From the NCBI GenBank assembly GCA_045645505.1, contig JAZRIW010000005.1, forward strand, positions 1 through 64,000: DNA of 64,000 nt. The letters are read 5' to 3'. How positions within the stretch are numbered: position 1 is the first letter of the stretch; each line of letters opens with the position of its first letter. Below, piece by piece: positions 51,407-60,015 of this stretch. This DNA is from Fumia sp045645505. Lineage in GTDB: Bacteria > Bacillota > Clostridia > Oscillospirales > Ruminococcaceae. The notes below the pieces were generated by a model, which saw only the letters and a list, made by a program, of their open reading frames with translations, was not told the DNA's origin and did no database searches. Position numbers and translations under genes: made by a program.

Positions 51407-52523
51407 TTTTTTCTTCCTTTTCTATAAAAACTCCGTTTTCAACTAAAAAAATTTTTCCTTCTTTTAATTTTAAAGTATTTAAAATATCACAACATGTAAT
51501 AAAAACCTGAAAATTTTTGACTTTATTTAAAATATAACTTTGTCTTTGATTATCAAGTTCACTCATTACATCATCAAGTAATATAATCGGATTTTCACCG
51601 GTTATATTTTTTAAAAGGGTAGCTTCAGATAATTTTAAAGTAATTGCTGAGCTTCGTTGTTGTCCTTGTGAACCATATAGTTTTGAAGATAAATTATCAA
51701 TTTCTATATCAAAATCATCTCTATGTATTCCTTTTGTAGTAGTATGTATTCTGATGTCGTCTTCTCTTGATTCTAAAAGAATTTTTTGATATTCTGCAAT
51801 CAACTCATCGGAATATAATTCTAATTTTATACTCTCAGGATAAATTGTGGAATAATATTTTATATTAATTTTTTCTTTTCCGTTTGTAAATCCTTTATAT
51901 ATTTTTTCACTGACAGTATTTAATTTTTTAAGATAATCACTTCTGAAAATAGAAATTATAGTTCCTAATTTTGCAAGTTGTATATCCCATATATCAAGCA
52001 TATCTTGAGTATAATTATTATTTTTAATCTCTCTTAAAAGAACATTTCTCTGTTCTAAAACATCCATATATTTACTTAAATATTTTCCATATATAGGTTT
52101 AATTTGCGATATTGCTGTATCTAAAAAATCTCTCCTTGAGGAAGGACCACCTTTTACAATATCTAAATCATCAGGATTAAAAATAACACAATAAAAATTT
52201 CCAAAAAGTTCAGAAAAACTTTTTAAAGGAACATCATTTAAAAAAATTTTTCTTTTTTCTCCTACATGAAGCTTTATATTTTGAAATCGTTCTTTATCAG
52301 AAAAAATTATTTCTGTTTTAAAAAAATCTTTATTAAAACCAATCATTTGATTTTCTTTTACTTTTCTAAAACTTTTTTTTCCGCTGCAAAGCCATATAGA
52401 TTCCAATAAATTAGTTTTTCCCTGAGCATTTTTTCCGTAAATAATATTCACATTTGGATGAGGAGTAAGCAGTGCACAATCTATATTACGAAAATCACAA
52501 ATTTCGATTTTTTCGATTTTCAT
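51384..52523 (-). CDS. recF: DNA replication and repair protein RecF
   Basis: An SMC-like ATPase (379 residues) that helps load RecA at gaps. Walker A YGKNAQGKTNLLES, signature LYGSQGQQRSSAITLK and Walker B PIILLDDVMSELD are intact. I start it at ATG 52523 (MKIEKIEICDFRNI), 11 bases after GGAGG; the GTG nine bases upstream is too close to that site. Confidence 0.96.
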   Translation of the reverse strand: MKIEKIEICDFRNIDCALLTPHPNVNIIYGKNAQGKTNLLESIWLCSGKKSFRKVKENQMIGFNKDFFKTEIIFSDKERFQNIKLHVGEKRKIFLNDVPLKSFSELFGNFYCVIFNPDDLDIVKGGPSSRRDFLDTAISQIKPIYGKYLSKYMDVLEQRNVLLREIKNNNYTQDMLDIWDIQLAKLGTIISIFRSDYLKKLNTVSEKIYKGFTNGKEKINIKYYSTIYPESIKLELYSDELIAEYQKILLESREDDIRIHTTTKGIHRDDFDIEIDNLSSKLYGSQGQQRSSAITLKLSEATLLKNITGENPIILLDDVMSELDNQRQSYILNKVKNFQVFITCCDILNTLKLKEGKIFLVENGVFIEKEEKNVFTSGE

Positions 52524-52547
52524 ATATTGCACTGCCTCCTTTATTTA

Positions 52548-52766
52548 TTATTTTATAAATATTTTATAATCATCAACCATAACTTCGTCGCCTAATCTTA
52601 ATTTTTTTCCTCTTTGTAAACAAATTTCTCCGTTTACAAAAACTATACCTTCTTTTACTATTTCCTTTGCATGTCCTCCTGTTTCAGCAAGACCGCAAAA
52701 TTTTAAAAATTGATCAAGTTTTATATATTCTGTTTTTATTTTTATTTCTATTTCTTTAGTCTTCAT
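52548..52766 (-). CDS. yaaA: S4-domain RNA-binding protein YaaA
   Basis: A 72-residue protein that is essentially one S4 domain (KLDQFLKFCGLAETGGHAKE and following VNGEICLQRGKKL). It is always found between dnaN and recF in Bacillota and is linked to ribosome or RNA binding. It overlaps the dnaN end by 11 bases. Confidence 0.94.
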   Translation of the reverse strand: MKTKEIEIKIKTEYIKLDQFLKFCGLAETGGHAKEIVKEGIVFVNGEICLQRGKKLRLGDEVMVDDYKIFIK

Positions 52767-53874
52767 CTTTTAATCTCATCGGCATTACTAAGAAGATAAA
52801 ATTATCTCCTTCTAAAGGCATAATTTTTATAGGAGAAAAAGCGCTGTTTATTTCTATTTTTACTTGATCTAATTCACTTGATTTTAAAGCATCTGTCATA
52901 TATTTATTATTAAATCCTATTTTTACTTTTTCTCCTGTCATATTTATACTAAAACTGTCATTCACTTTTCCCATAGATGTTTCACAGGAGATAGTAACAT
53001 TATTTTCTTCAAAAATTGCTTTTATAGGATTTTTTATTTTATCGTTTATAATTATTGATGCTCTGTTAATACTTTCTAAAAATTCTCTTGTTGATAAAAT
53101 TATATTTGTTTTAGCTTCTTTCGGAATTGCTGCATTATAATCTATAAATTCACCATCTAAAAGTCTTGAAATAACTTTATATCCATTACATTCGAAAATT
53201 ATATGTTTATTCCCTATATATATCATAATTGATGATTCTTCTTCAGTAATAAATTTTCCTGTTAATTTTAAAAGTTCTAAAAGTGTTTTTCCGGGTACTA
53301 TAAATTTTATATTTTCATCAAAATCAACATTTTCTTTTCTTACAGCTAAACGACAACCATCTACAGAAACTAAATTTAATACTTTATTTTTTATTTCAAA
53401 TAAAGTTCCTGTCAAAACAGGAGTAGCACTGTCCTGAGAAACTGCAAAAATTGTTTGAGAAATCATATTTCTTAAAATATTTCCATCTAATTTGAAAAAA
53501 TGATCTTTTGAAAAAGAAGGAATTTCAGGATATTCTTCAGAATTCATACCTAAAATTGTAAATTGAGCTCCTCCTCCTTTAATAATTGTCAGCATTTTTT
53601 CATCAGTTGTTATTGTTAAATCTGAATTTGGCATTTTATTTATAATATCAGAAAAAAGTCTTGCATTTAAAATAACTTCACCATCTGAAAAAGATTGAAC
53701 TTCAATATCTTTTGTAATACCCATTTCTAAATTATAGCCTATTACAGAAAGTTTATTTTCTTTACATTTTAAAAGAATACATTCTAAAGCCATTATTGTA
53801 GATTTTCCAAAAACTACAGGGGAAACATTATTTATAGCATCACATAAAGTTAATTTATCACATGTGAATTTCAT
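52756..53874 (-). CDS. dnaN: DNA polymerase III, beta sliding clamp
   Basis: The ring clamp that tethers the polymerase (372 residues, three similar clamp domains). The N-terminal MKFTCDKLTLCDAINNVSP and the C-terminal FIFLVMPMRL ending match the family. GGAGG lies seven bases before ATG 53874, immediately downstream of the candidate origin. The coding sequence is especially A/T-rich at third positions, like dnaA. Confidence 0.97.
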   Translation of the reverse strand: MKFTCDKLTLCDAINNVSPVVFGKSTIMALECILLKCKENKLSVIGYNLEMGITKDIEVQSFSDGEVILNARLFSDIINKMPNSDLTITTDEKMLTIIKGGGAQFTILGMNSEEYPEIPSFSKDHFFKLDGNILRNMISQTIFAVSQDSATPVLTGTLFEIKNKVLNLVSVDGCRLAVRKENVDFDENIKFIVPGKTLLELLKLTGKFITEEESSIMIYIGNKHIIFECNGYKVISRLLDGEFIDYNAAIPKEAKTNIILSTREFLESINRASIIINDKIKNPIKAIFEENNVTISCETSMGKVNDSFSINMTGEKVKIGFNNKYMTDALKSSELDQVKIEINSAFSPIKIMPLEGDNFIFLVMPMRLKDED

Positions 53875-53879
53875 AAAAA

Positions 53880-54108
53880 TACCTCCTAAAAATATTTTTT
53901 ATAAATATATATAATAATATAATATATATAGTAATAGTAATAGAGAATGAGGAAAAGTTGAAAGTTTTAAAAAAAGTAATAATAAAGGGATTTTTTATTT
54001 TAAAATTTTTCTTTTTAAAATTGTATAAAAATTTGAAAAAGGTGGAAAAATTTTTTTAAAAATAAAAAGTGGAAAAATGTTGAAATAAAAAGAAAAAAAA
54101 GTGGAAAA
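53880..54108. other. Candidate replication origin (oriC) between dnaA and dnaN
   Basis: Reading from dnaA toward dnaN: three repeats of AGTGGAAAA/GGTGGAAAA (54100-54108, 54068-54076, 54041-54049), each two mismatches from the inverse DnaA box TGTGGATAA; a further degenerate box TGAGGAAAA (53948-53956); then TAG-TAA-TAG-TAA-TAG (53929-53943), matching the DnaA-trio pattern; then a nearly pure A/T stretch (53893-53928), a likely unwinding element. Order and strand agree with B. subtilis oriC. There is no other gene. Confidence 0.75.
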
Positions 54109-55503
54109 TTATTTATCTCTTATATTTTTAATTAAATCTTCTATAATTCCTTTATCGTGAGGATTTTTTTTCATTAAATCCCCTACTTTTTTTAATGTAT
54201 AAACAATAGTAGTATGATCTCTTCCTCCAAATTCCTGTCCTATTTGTTTCATAGAAATCTGAGTGATTTCTTTTACTATATATATAGCAACTTGTCTTGC
54301 CATTGAAATAGGACCGCTTCTTTTATTTGAACGAATATCCTCCGGAGAAACATTATATGTTTTTCCTACTTCTTCAATTATATTTTCAATTGTTATAGGT
54401 AAAGGTTTATTATCATTTAAAATTTCATTAATTACATTCTGGGCAACACTTAAATTAGGTTCAGAACCGGTTAAAAGACGATAAATTTTCATTTTTTTAA
54501 CCGCGCCTTCGAGCTGACGTATATTATTTTTTAATTTATTTGCAATAAAGTTTACAATATCATCATGAATATCAAATTGTAAAAGTTCAGCTTTTCTTTT
54601 AATAATAGCAATTCTTGTTTCTAAATCAGGAGCAGAAATATCAGCTAAAACTCCCCATTCAAAACGTGATTTTAAACGTTCTTCAATGATATTTATATCT
54701 TTTGGAGGACGGTCAGAAGTTATAACAATCTGTTTTCCATATTGATATAAATCATTAAAAGTATGGAAAAATTCTTCCTGAGATCGCTCTTTACCTGATA
54801 AAAATTGAATATCATCTATTAAAAAGAAATCTGCATGACGATATTTCTGATGAAATTCTTTAATAGTTTTTTTACCTAAAGCATAAATTAAATCATTTGT
54901 AAAGGTTTCACTATTAGTATAAATAATATTCATTTCAGGATGATTTTTTTCAATTTCATGTTTAATTGCCATTAAAAGATGAGTTTTTCCAAGTCCACTT
55001 GGTCCATAAATAAAAAGAGGATTATAAGCGTTTACATTGGAATTTGGATTAAAAGCAACGGATTTACACGCTACATATGCTAATTCGTTTCTGCTTCCTA
55101 CAATAAAATTATCAAAATCATATTTATAATCATCTGATATAAAATTTTCTTTTTTTTCTTTTTCCTCATAAGAAATATTTTGTGAAGAATCCTCTTCGGT
55201 TTTAATTTTAGTAGTTTCTATTTCAGATTCATTTTGAATATCAGTATCTGTTAAAATTTCAATATTTACTTTAAATCCTAAAATTGCTTCAAAAGCTTCT
55301 ATGATTCTATCATTATATTGTTCAATTAAAATTTTACGATGAAAAACATGAGGCACAAAAAGTACGGCAGTATTATTTTCAAGGCGGATAGGTTCGATAT
55401 TTTTAATCCAACAATTATATGCAGTTTCCGTTAATTCCTTGTTTTTTACTTTTTCAAGAAAGTATTCTTTAACAAGATTTAATACTTCAGCAAAAGATTG
55501 CAT
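54109..55503 (-). CDS. dnaA: Chromosomal replication initiator DnaA
   Basis: The initiator protein (464 residues). It has N-terminal domain I (1-80), an acidic linker (about 85-125), AAA+ domain with Walker A GPSGLGKTHLL and LIDDIQFLSGK, and the C-terminal DNA-binding domain with the signature GGRDHTTIVYTL. AGGAAAGGA precedes ATG 55503. It reads away from rpmH, with a promoter at 55588-55560 and its target boxes directly downstream. Confidence 0.98.
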   Translation of the reverse strand: MQSFAEVLNLVKEYFLEKVKNKELTETAYNCWIKNIEPIRLENNTAVLFVPHVFHRKILIEQYNDRIIEAFEAILGFKVNIEILTDTDIQNESEIETTKIKTEEDSSQNISYEEKEKKENFISDDYKYDFDNFIVGSRNELAYVACKSVAFNPNSNVNAYNPLFIYGPSGLGKTHLLMAIKHEIEKNHPEMNIIYTNSETFTNDLIYALGKKTIKEFHQKYRHADFFLIDDIQFLSGKERSQEEFFHTFNDLYQYGKQIVITSDRPPKDINIIEERLKSRFEWGVLADISAPDLETRIAIIKRKAELLQFDIHDDIVNFIANKLKNNIRQLEGAVKKMKIYRLLTGSEPNLSVAQNVINEILNDNKPLPITIENIIEEVGKTYNVSPEDIRSNKRSGPISMARQVAIYIVKEITQISMKQIGQEFGGRDHTTIVYTLKKVGDLMKKNPHDKGIIEDLIKNIRDK

Positions 55504-55559
55504 AAAAAAAGTCCTTTCCTAATATTTTTAATAAAAATTTAAAAAATTTATCAAATAAA

Positions 55560-55588
55560 ATTATAACACACAATAAAAAAATAAGCAA
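55560..55588 (-). promoter_or_regulatory. Promoter of dnaA
   Basis: TTGCTT (55588-55583), 17 bp, TATAAT (55565-55560), about 57 bases before the ATG. Confidence 0.75.
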
Positions 55589-55590
55589 GG

Positions 55591-55614
55591 TTTTCAACAT
55601 AGATATGTTGAAAA
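55591..55614. promoter_or_regulatory. Perfect inverted repeat just upstream of the dnaA -35
   Basis: TTTTCAACAT, AGAT, ATGTTGAAAA: 10-bp arms around a 4-bp spacer, ending two bases from the -35 box of dnaA. The position suits an operator for an activator or repressor. No T run follows, so it is not a terminator. Confidence 0.55.
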
Positions 55615-55659
55615 TTTATATTATAAAAATAACTAAATTTTTAAAATTTAAAAAAAGAG

Positions 55660-55689
55660 TTGACAATACTGCCTTTTATCCGTTATACT
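55660..55689 (+). promoter_or_regulatory. SigA promoter of rpmH
   Basis: TTGACA (55660-55665), 18 bp, TATACT (55684-55689), giving a leader of about 75 nt. Confidence 0.9.
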
Positions 55690-55771
55690 ACTAAATTGAG
55701 GGTTTTCGCTTTTCTTTATGTAAAAAGTAAAAACGAAAACAAGACTGTCTGTTTAAAAGGAGGATAAGAAA

Positions 55772-55906
55772 ATGAAAAGAACATACCAACCTAAGAAACT
55801 TCAAAGAAAAAAAGAACACGGGTTCCGTAAAAGAATGAGCACATCAAATGGTCGTAAGGTATTAGCCAGAAGACGTGCAAAAGGAAGAGCAAGACTTACT
55901 CATTAA
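55772..55906 (+). CDS. rpmH: 50S ribosomal protein L34
   Basis: A short basic protein of 44 residues (MKRTYQPKKLQRKKEHGFRK, then RMSTSNGRKVLARRRAKGRA), the canonical L34. AGGAGG lies 9 bases before the ATG. It marks the start of the right arm, divergent from dnaA, as in nearly all Bacillota. Confidence 0.98.
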   Translation: MKRTYQPKKLQRKKEHGFRKRMSTSNGRKVLARRRAKGRARLTH

Positions 55907-55934
55907 TTTTATTGTGCTTGATTTATTTTAAAAA

Positions 55935-55965
55935 GGAACTGCACGCTTTAAAGACGAGCAGTTCC
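55935..55965 (+). terminator. Stem-loop between rpmH and rnpA, possible attenuator
   Basis: GGAACTGC (55935-55942) pairs with GCAGTTCC (55958-55965), with a 15-nt loop, followed by GATTGTTTTTC. It may end part of the rpmH transcripts, so the abundant L34 message exceeds that of rnpA. Confidence 0.6.
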
Positions 55966-55994
55966 GATTGTTTTTCTTTAAATGGTAATTTTTA

Positions 55995-56327
55995 ATGAAT
56001 AATGAAAAAAAAATTGATACCCTAACTCTTAATAAAGAGTTTAAAAGGGCGTATTATCAAGGAAAAAATATTGTAACACCTTTTTTTGTTTTATACAAAA
56101 TTAAAAATCGCGCAAATTGTATTCGATACGGAATAACAGCGTCTAAAAAAATAGGAAATGCTGTTAAAAGAAATCGTGCCAGAAGAGTTTTGCGGGTGGC
56201 TTTTTTTGCTGTCTCTCAAAAATTAGAGGATAATTATGATTATGTTTTTGTTGCGCGTGAAAGAATTTTAAAAGCTAAGTCGTATCAGGTTGCGGCCGCA
56301 TTAAAGGGCTGTTTAAAAGATTTTTAA
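55995..56327 (+). CDS. rnpA: Ribonuclease P protein component
   Basis: Protein subunit of RNase P for tRNA 5' processing (110 residues). The RNR motif region ASKKIGNAVKRNRARRVLR is intact. No Shine-Dalgarno sequence is visible before ATG 55995 (upstream is TTAAATGGTAATTTTTA), unusual for this window. The RNase P RNA gene is not in the window. Confidence 0.95.
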   Translation: MNNEKKIDTLTLNKEFKRAYYQGKNIVTPFFVLYKIKNRANCIRYGITASKKIGNAVKRNRARRVLRVAFFAVSQKLEDNYDYVFVARERILKAKSYQVAAALKGCLKDF

Positions 56328-56329
56328 AG

Positions 56330-56563
56330 ATGAAAAAAATATTACTTTGGCTTATTTTATTTTATCAGAAATATATTTCAAAACTTAAAAAACCTTGTTG
56401 CAGGTATTATCCTACTTGCTCCAATTATGCAAAAGAAGCTATAATAAAATTTGGTGCAGCAAAAGGATTTTATCTTGCGGTAAAGAGAATTTTAAAATGT
56501 AATCCTCTTTTTAAAGGAGGAAATGATCCCGTTCCGGAAAAATTTTCTTTTTTTAAAAAATAA
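56330..56563 (+). CDS. yidD: Membrane protein insertion efficiency factor YidD
   Basis: A small protein (77 residues) with the family core YQKYISKLKKPCCRYYPTCS and the downstream cysteine motif. It starts two bases after the rnpA stop, so it is probably translated by coupling, and precedes yidC as usual. It assists YidC-dependent membrane protein insertion. Confidence 0.95.
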   Translation: MKKILLWLILFYQKYISKLKKPCCRYYPTCSNYAKEAIIKFGAAKGFYLAVKRILKCNPLFKGGNDPVPEKFSFFKK

Positions 56564-56605
56564 GTTAGAGTATTTTTGTTAAGAGAAAAGAAAGGAAAAT
56601 AAGTT

Positions 56606-57673
56606 ATGGGTATTATTGCTACTCCCCTTGGATGGATAATGTCCGCATTGTATTCTGTTATTAATAATTACGGAATAGTTTTAATTTTATTTACGGTTTT
56701 ACTTAAGATTTTGATGTTTCCTCTTTCTGTAAAACAGCAAAAGGCGACAGCAAAAATGTCTGTTTTTCAGCCTAAAATTCAAGAAATTCAAAAAAAATAT
56801 GAGAATAACAAAGAAAAGCAGCAACAAGAATTAATGAAACTTTATGAAACTCATGGTTATAATCCGATGAGTGGTTGTTTACCGATGGTTTTACCATTAA
56901 TAATTCTTTTTGGTCTTATTGATGTTATTTATCGTCCGTTAAAGCACATTCTTCATTTAAGTAAGGATGTTATTACAAATATCGCTGAAATTTTAACAAG
57001 TGCCGGTGTTAATATTGCAAGCAGAAGTGAAGATTTGGGTATCATTTCCAATATTTTTGGAAATGAGAGTTTATTATCTCAAAATGGTATCGCTGCGGAA
57101 ACAATTGATGAGATCGTACAGTTCAGTAAAAATTTCAGCCTTTTCGGGATAAATTTAAGTGCGACTCCTACATGGGCAATTAACTGGTTTTTAATTGTTC
57201 CGATTTTGTCAGGTCTTACTGCTTTTTTCTCTTCATGGGTATCTATGAAAATGAATCCTACTACCAATCAGCAGGCAGGTGGCGGAAGTCTTAAAATTAT
57301 GATGTACACTATGCCTTTGCTTTCTGTGTGGATTTCTTTTAGTTTCCCTGTTGGTGTAGGTATGTACTGGATTCTTTCAAACTTGCTTTCTGCTTTGCAG
57401 ACAGTTATTTTGTATAAAGTTTATAGTCCTGAACGTTATAAAAAAGAGTTTGAAGAAAAAATGCTTGCCGAAGAGGAAAAGAAAAAACAAGATAGAATTA
57501 ATCGTAAAAAAATAAAAGAAGAAAAACCTGTAGAAGAATTAACTCCCGAAGAAGAGAAACTCGCTTTGTCTGAAAAGGAACTAAACCGTAAACGTTTAGC
57601 AGAAGCAAGAAGACGCGACGCTGAAAAATATGGCGAGGAGTATGTAGAAGTAACAGATAACGACTTGATGTAA
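56606..57673 (+). CDS. yidC: Membrane protein insertase YidC (Oxa1 family)
   Basis: A 355-residue insertase with about five transmembrane helices and the Oxa1 core (YGIVLILFTVLLKILMFPLS, KATAKMSVFQPKIQEIQKKY, GCLPMVLPLIILFGLI). It lacks the lipobox of Bacillus SpoIIIJ and instead begins with a hydrophobic helix. A charged C-terminal tail (about 275-355) may touch ribosomes. GAAAGGAAAATAAGTT precedes the ATG. Confidence 0.95.
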   Translation: MGIIATPLGWIMSALYSVINNYGIVLILFTVLLKILMFPLSVKQQKATAKMSVFQPKIQEIQKKYENNKEKQQQELMKLYETHGYNPMSGCLPMVLPLIILFGLIDVIYRPLKHILHLSKDVITNIAEILTSAGVNIASRSEDLGIISNIFGNESLLSQNGIAAETIDEIVQFSKNFSLFGINLSATPTWAINWFLIVPILSGLTAFFSSWVSMKMNPTTNQQAGGGSLKIMMYTMPLLSVWISFSFPVGVGMYWILSNLLSALQTVILYKVYSPERYKKEFEEKMLAEEEKKKQDRINRKKIKEEKPVEELTPEEEKLALSEKELNRKRLAEARRRDAEKYGEEYVEVTDNDLM

Positions 57674-57687
57674 GGAGGTAAAAATAA

Positions 57688-58578
57688 ATGCTTAGAGAAG
57701 CAGTTGCAGAAGCAAATACATTAGAAGAAGCAACAGAATTGGCATGTGAAAAATTAAATGCTGATGTTATTGATTGTACTATTGAAGTTTTGCAAACACC
57801 TAAAAAAGGTTTATTTGGAAATATGAAACAGAAGGCTAAAGTAAAAGCTACGATAGAAGAAGAGGAAAATGAACAATTAAAGGAAAAAGAAGATAAAAAG
57901 CCGGAAACTTCCGTAAAAGAAGAAAGTTTAAAAAAATCTCCGGTGGTAGAAGCTTCTGAAGATATTAAGAAAAAAATAGAAACAGCAAAACAATTTTTAA
58001 CTGATGTTTTTGCTCAGATGAATTTAGTTGATATTGATATTTCTTTTGAAACAGAAGAAAATGCAATAGTAAGAATTTCTATAACCGGTGAAAAGATTGG
58101 TATGATCATCGGAAAGGGTGGCGAGACTTTGGATGCTATTCAGTATCTTGTAAGTCTTGTTGCAAATCGTTTGGGCGGAGAGTATGTTCGTTTTACTATT
58201 AATGCAGGAAATTATCGTGAAAAACGTGAGGAAACTCTTAAAAATTTAGCACAGAGAATTGCTAAAAAAGTTTTAAGATCCGGACGTCCTTCCGCATTAG
58301 AGCCGATGAATCCTTATGAGAGAAGAATTATTCATTCAATTATAACAGATATTGAAGGAGTATATTCTAAATCTACCGGTGAAGAACCTAATCGTAAAGT
58401 TGTGATAAAGCCTTCTGGCAAATCTTATCGTGGAAAACAAGAAAACAGATATAATCGCAAAGATGATTACAAAAAAACTGTTGATTTTGAAAATAACGAG
58501 AAATCTGCAGAAAATAAAGCTGTGGAATCGGTAGCATTGGATGACAATGTGAAGCTTTACTCAAAAATCGAATTATAA
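57688..58578 (+). CDS. jag: RNA-binding protein Jag/KhpB (EloR)
   Basis: A 296-residue protein with a Jag_N domain (1-52, DVIDCTIEVLQTPKKGLFGN), an acidic linker, a KH domain (IGKGGETLDAIQYLVSLVAN) and an R3H domain (MNPYERRIIHSIITDI). It binds RNA and in streptococci controls cell elongation with KhpA. AAGGAGG precedes the ATG. A basic tail of about 45 residues follows R3H. Last gene of the rpmH series before a terminator. Confidence 0.94.
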   Translation: MLREAVAEANTLEEATELACEKLNADVIDCTIEVLQTPKKGLFGNMKQKAKVKATIEEEENEQLKEKEDKKPETSVKEESLKKSPVVEASEDIKKKIETAKQFLTDVFAQMNLVDIDISFETEENAIVRISITGEKIGMIIGKGGETLDAIQYLVSLVANRLGGEYVRFTINAGNYREKREETLKNLAQRIAKKVLRSGRPSALEPMNPYERRIIHSIITDIEGVYSKSTGEEPNRKVVIKPSGKSYRGKQENRYNRKDDYKKTVDFENNEKSAENKAVESVALDDNVKLYSKIEL

Positions 58579-58583
58579 TTTTA

Positions 58584-58615
58584 AAACCTCCTGATTCCAC
58601 TATTTCAGGAGGTTT
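58584..58615 (+). terminator. Terminator after jag
   Basis: AAACCTCCTGA (58584-58594) pairs with TCAGGAGGTTT (58605-58615), followed by ATTTTTTC. Confidence 0.92.
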
Positions 58616-58634
58616 ATTTTTTCGGAGGAAAATT

Positions 58635-59999
58635 ATGAAAAAAACCATAGCTGCGATAGCTACTCCCCGTGCGACGGGTGGTATCAGCGTAGTACGGATA
58701 TCGGGTGAAAGAGCTATAGAGATAGCTGATGAAGTTTTTGCGTCAGTTTCTTCAAAAAAACTTACAGATCAATCCGCTTATACTGCGTTATTCGGAGATA
58801 TAATTGATGAAGGCGAACCTATTGATCAGGGTATTGCTTTGGTTTTTCGCGCTCCGAAAAGCTATACAGGTGAAGATGTTGTTGAAATTTCCTGCCATGG
58901 TGGTCTTTTAGTTACTGAAAAGGTTTTACGTGCTGTTTTTAAAAAGGGTGCCTTTCCCGCAGAAGCTGGAGAATTTACAAAAAGAGCGTTTTTAAATGGA
59001 AAGCTTTCTCTTACTCAGGCGGAAGCAGTAGTGGATCTTATAAATGCAGAGAGTGAAAAAGGACTTAAGGCAGCGCAAAATGCATTAAAAGGTGCGCTCT
59101 ATAAAAAAATTAAAATAGTGCTTGACGAGTTACTTTCCATTGTTGCGCATATTGCAGCTTTTATCGATTATCCCGATGAGGATATTGACGAAGTAGAGAT
59201 AAATGAAATAAGAGAAAAATGTATAAAGAATGCTGAAATCTTGTCAACCCTTTTAAAGACTTTTGACAGAGGAAAAATTATAAGAGAAGGCATAGAAACT
59301 GTAATTGTAGGCAGACCTAATGTGGGAAAATCAACTTTGATGAATTTGCTTTCAGGATGTCAGAAAAGCATTGTCACCGATATTCCCGGTACAACGAGAG
59401 ATGTTGTAGAAGAAGCAGTAAATATCGGAGATGTGGTTTTGCGTTTAGCTGATACTGCCGGTATAAGGGAAACTGCGGATATAATAGAAAAAGCAGGGGT
59501 TGAAAAAACCTTCGAAAGGCTCGAAAATGCAGGACTTGTTTTAGCGGTTTTTGACTCCTCTTCCCCACTTTCAGAAACCGATTTTAATCTTATTGAAAAG
59601 ATTAAAGATATGCCGGTTGTGGCGGTTATTAATAAGATAGATTTAAAATCTAACATAAACAAAGAGTATTTTTATGATAGTTTTAAACATATAGTAGAAA
59701 TTTCTGCGATTGATTCTTTGGGAATAGAGAAATTAGATAAAGAAATTTCTGATCTTTTGAGAATAAATGAAATAAATCCTTCAGCGGCAATGATCGCTAA
59801 TGAAAGGCAGTACCATTGTGTTTTTGAAGCGGAAAATAATCTTAAAGAAGCAATAGAAGCTATTGATATGGGATTTACAATGGATGCAGTAGGAATTAAC
59901 ATTGAAGGTGCTATTTCAATTCTTTTGGAATTAACCGGAGAAAAAATAACGGATGCTGTGGTAAATCAAGTTTTTTCTCATTTTTGTGTGGGAAAATAG
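58635..59999 (+). CDS. mnmE: tRNA modification GTPase MnmE
   Basis: With MnmG it forms the carboxymethylaminomethyl modification of U34 in tRNAs. The 454-residue protein has the N-terminal folate-binding domain (ATPRATGGISVVRISG), the GTPase domain (GRPNVGKSTLMN, GTTRDVVEE, NKID) and ends with the functional C-terminal FCVGK. GGAGG lies six bases before the ATG. Confidence 0.97.
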   Translation: MKKTIAAIATPRATGGISVVRISGERAIEIADEVFASVSSKKLTDQSAYTALFGDIIDEGEPIDQGIALVFRAPKSYTGEDVVEISCHGGLLVTEKVLRAVFKKGAFPAEAGEFTKRAFLNGKLSLTQAEAVVDLINAESEKGLKAAQNALKGALYKKIKIVLDELLSIVAHIAAFIDYPDEDIDEVEINEIREKCIKNAEILSTLLKTFDRGKIIREGIETVIVGRPNVGKSTLMNLLSGCQKSIVTDIPGTTRDVVEEAVNIGDVVLRLADTAGIRETADIIEKAGVEKTFERLENAGLVLAVFDSSSPLSETDFNLIEKIKDMPVVAVINKIDLKSNINKEYFYDSFKHIVEISAIDSLGIEKLDKEISDLLRINEINPSAAMIANERQYHCVFEAENNLKEAIEAIDMGFTMDAVGINIEGAISILLELTGEKITDAVVNQVFSHFCVGK

Positions 60000-60015
60000 T
60001 AAAGGAGTTTTTAAA

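Noticed and set aside
55675..55685. TTATCCGTT as a DnaA box upstream of dnaA
   Set aside because: Three mismatches, and it overlaps the rpmH promoter spacer; no partner boxes nearby.
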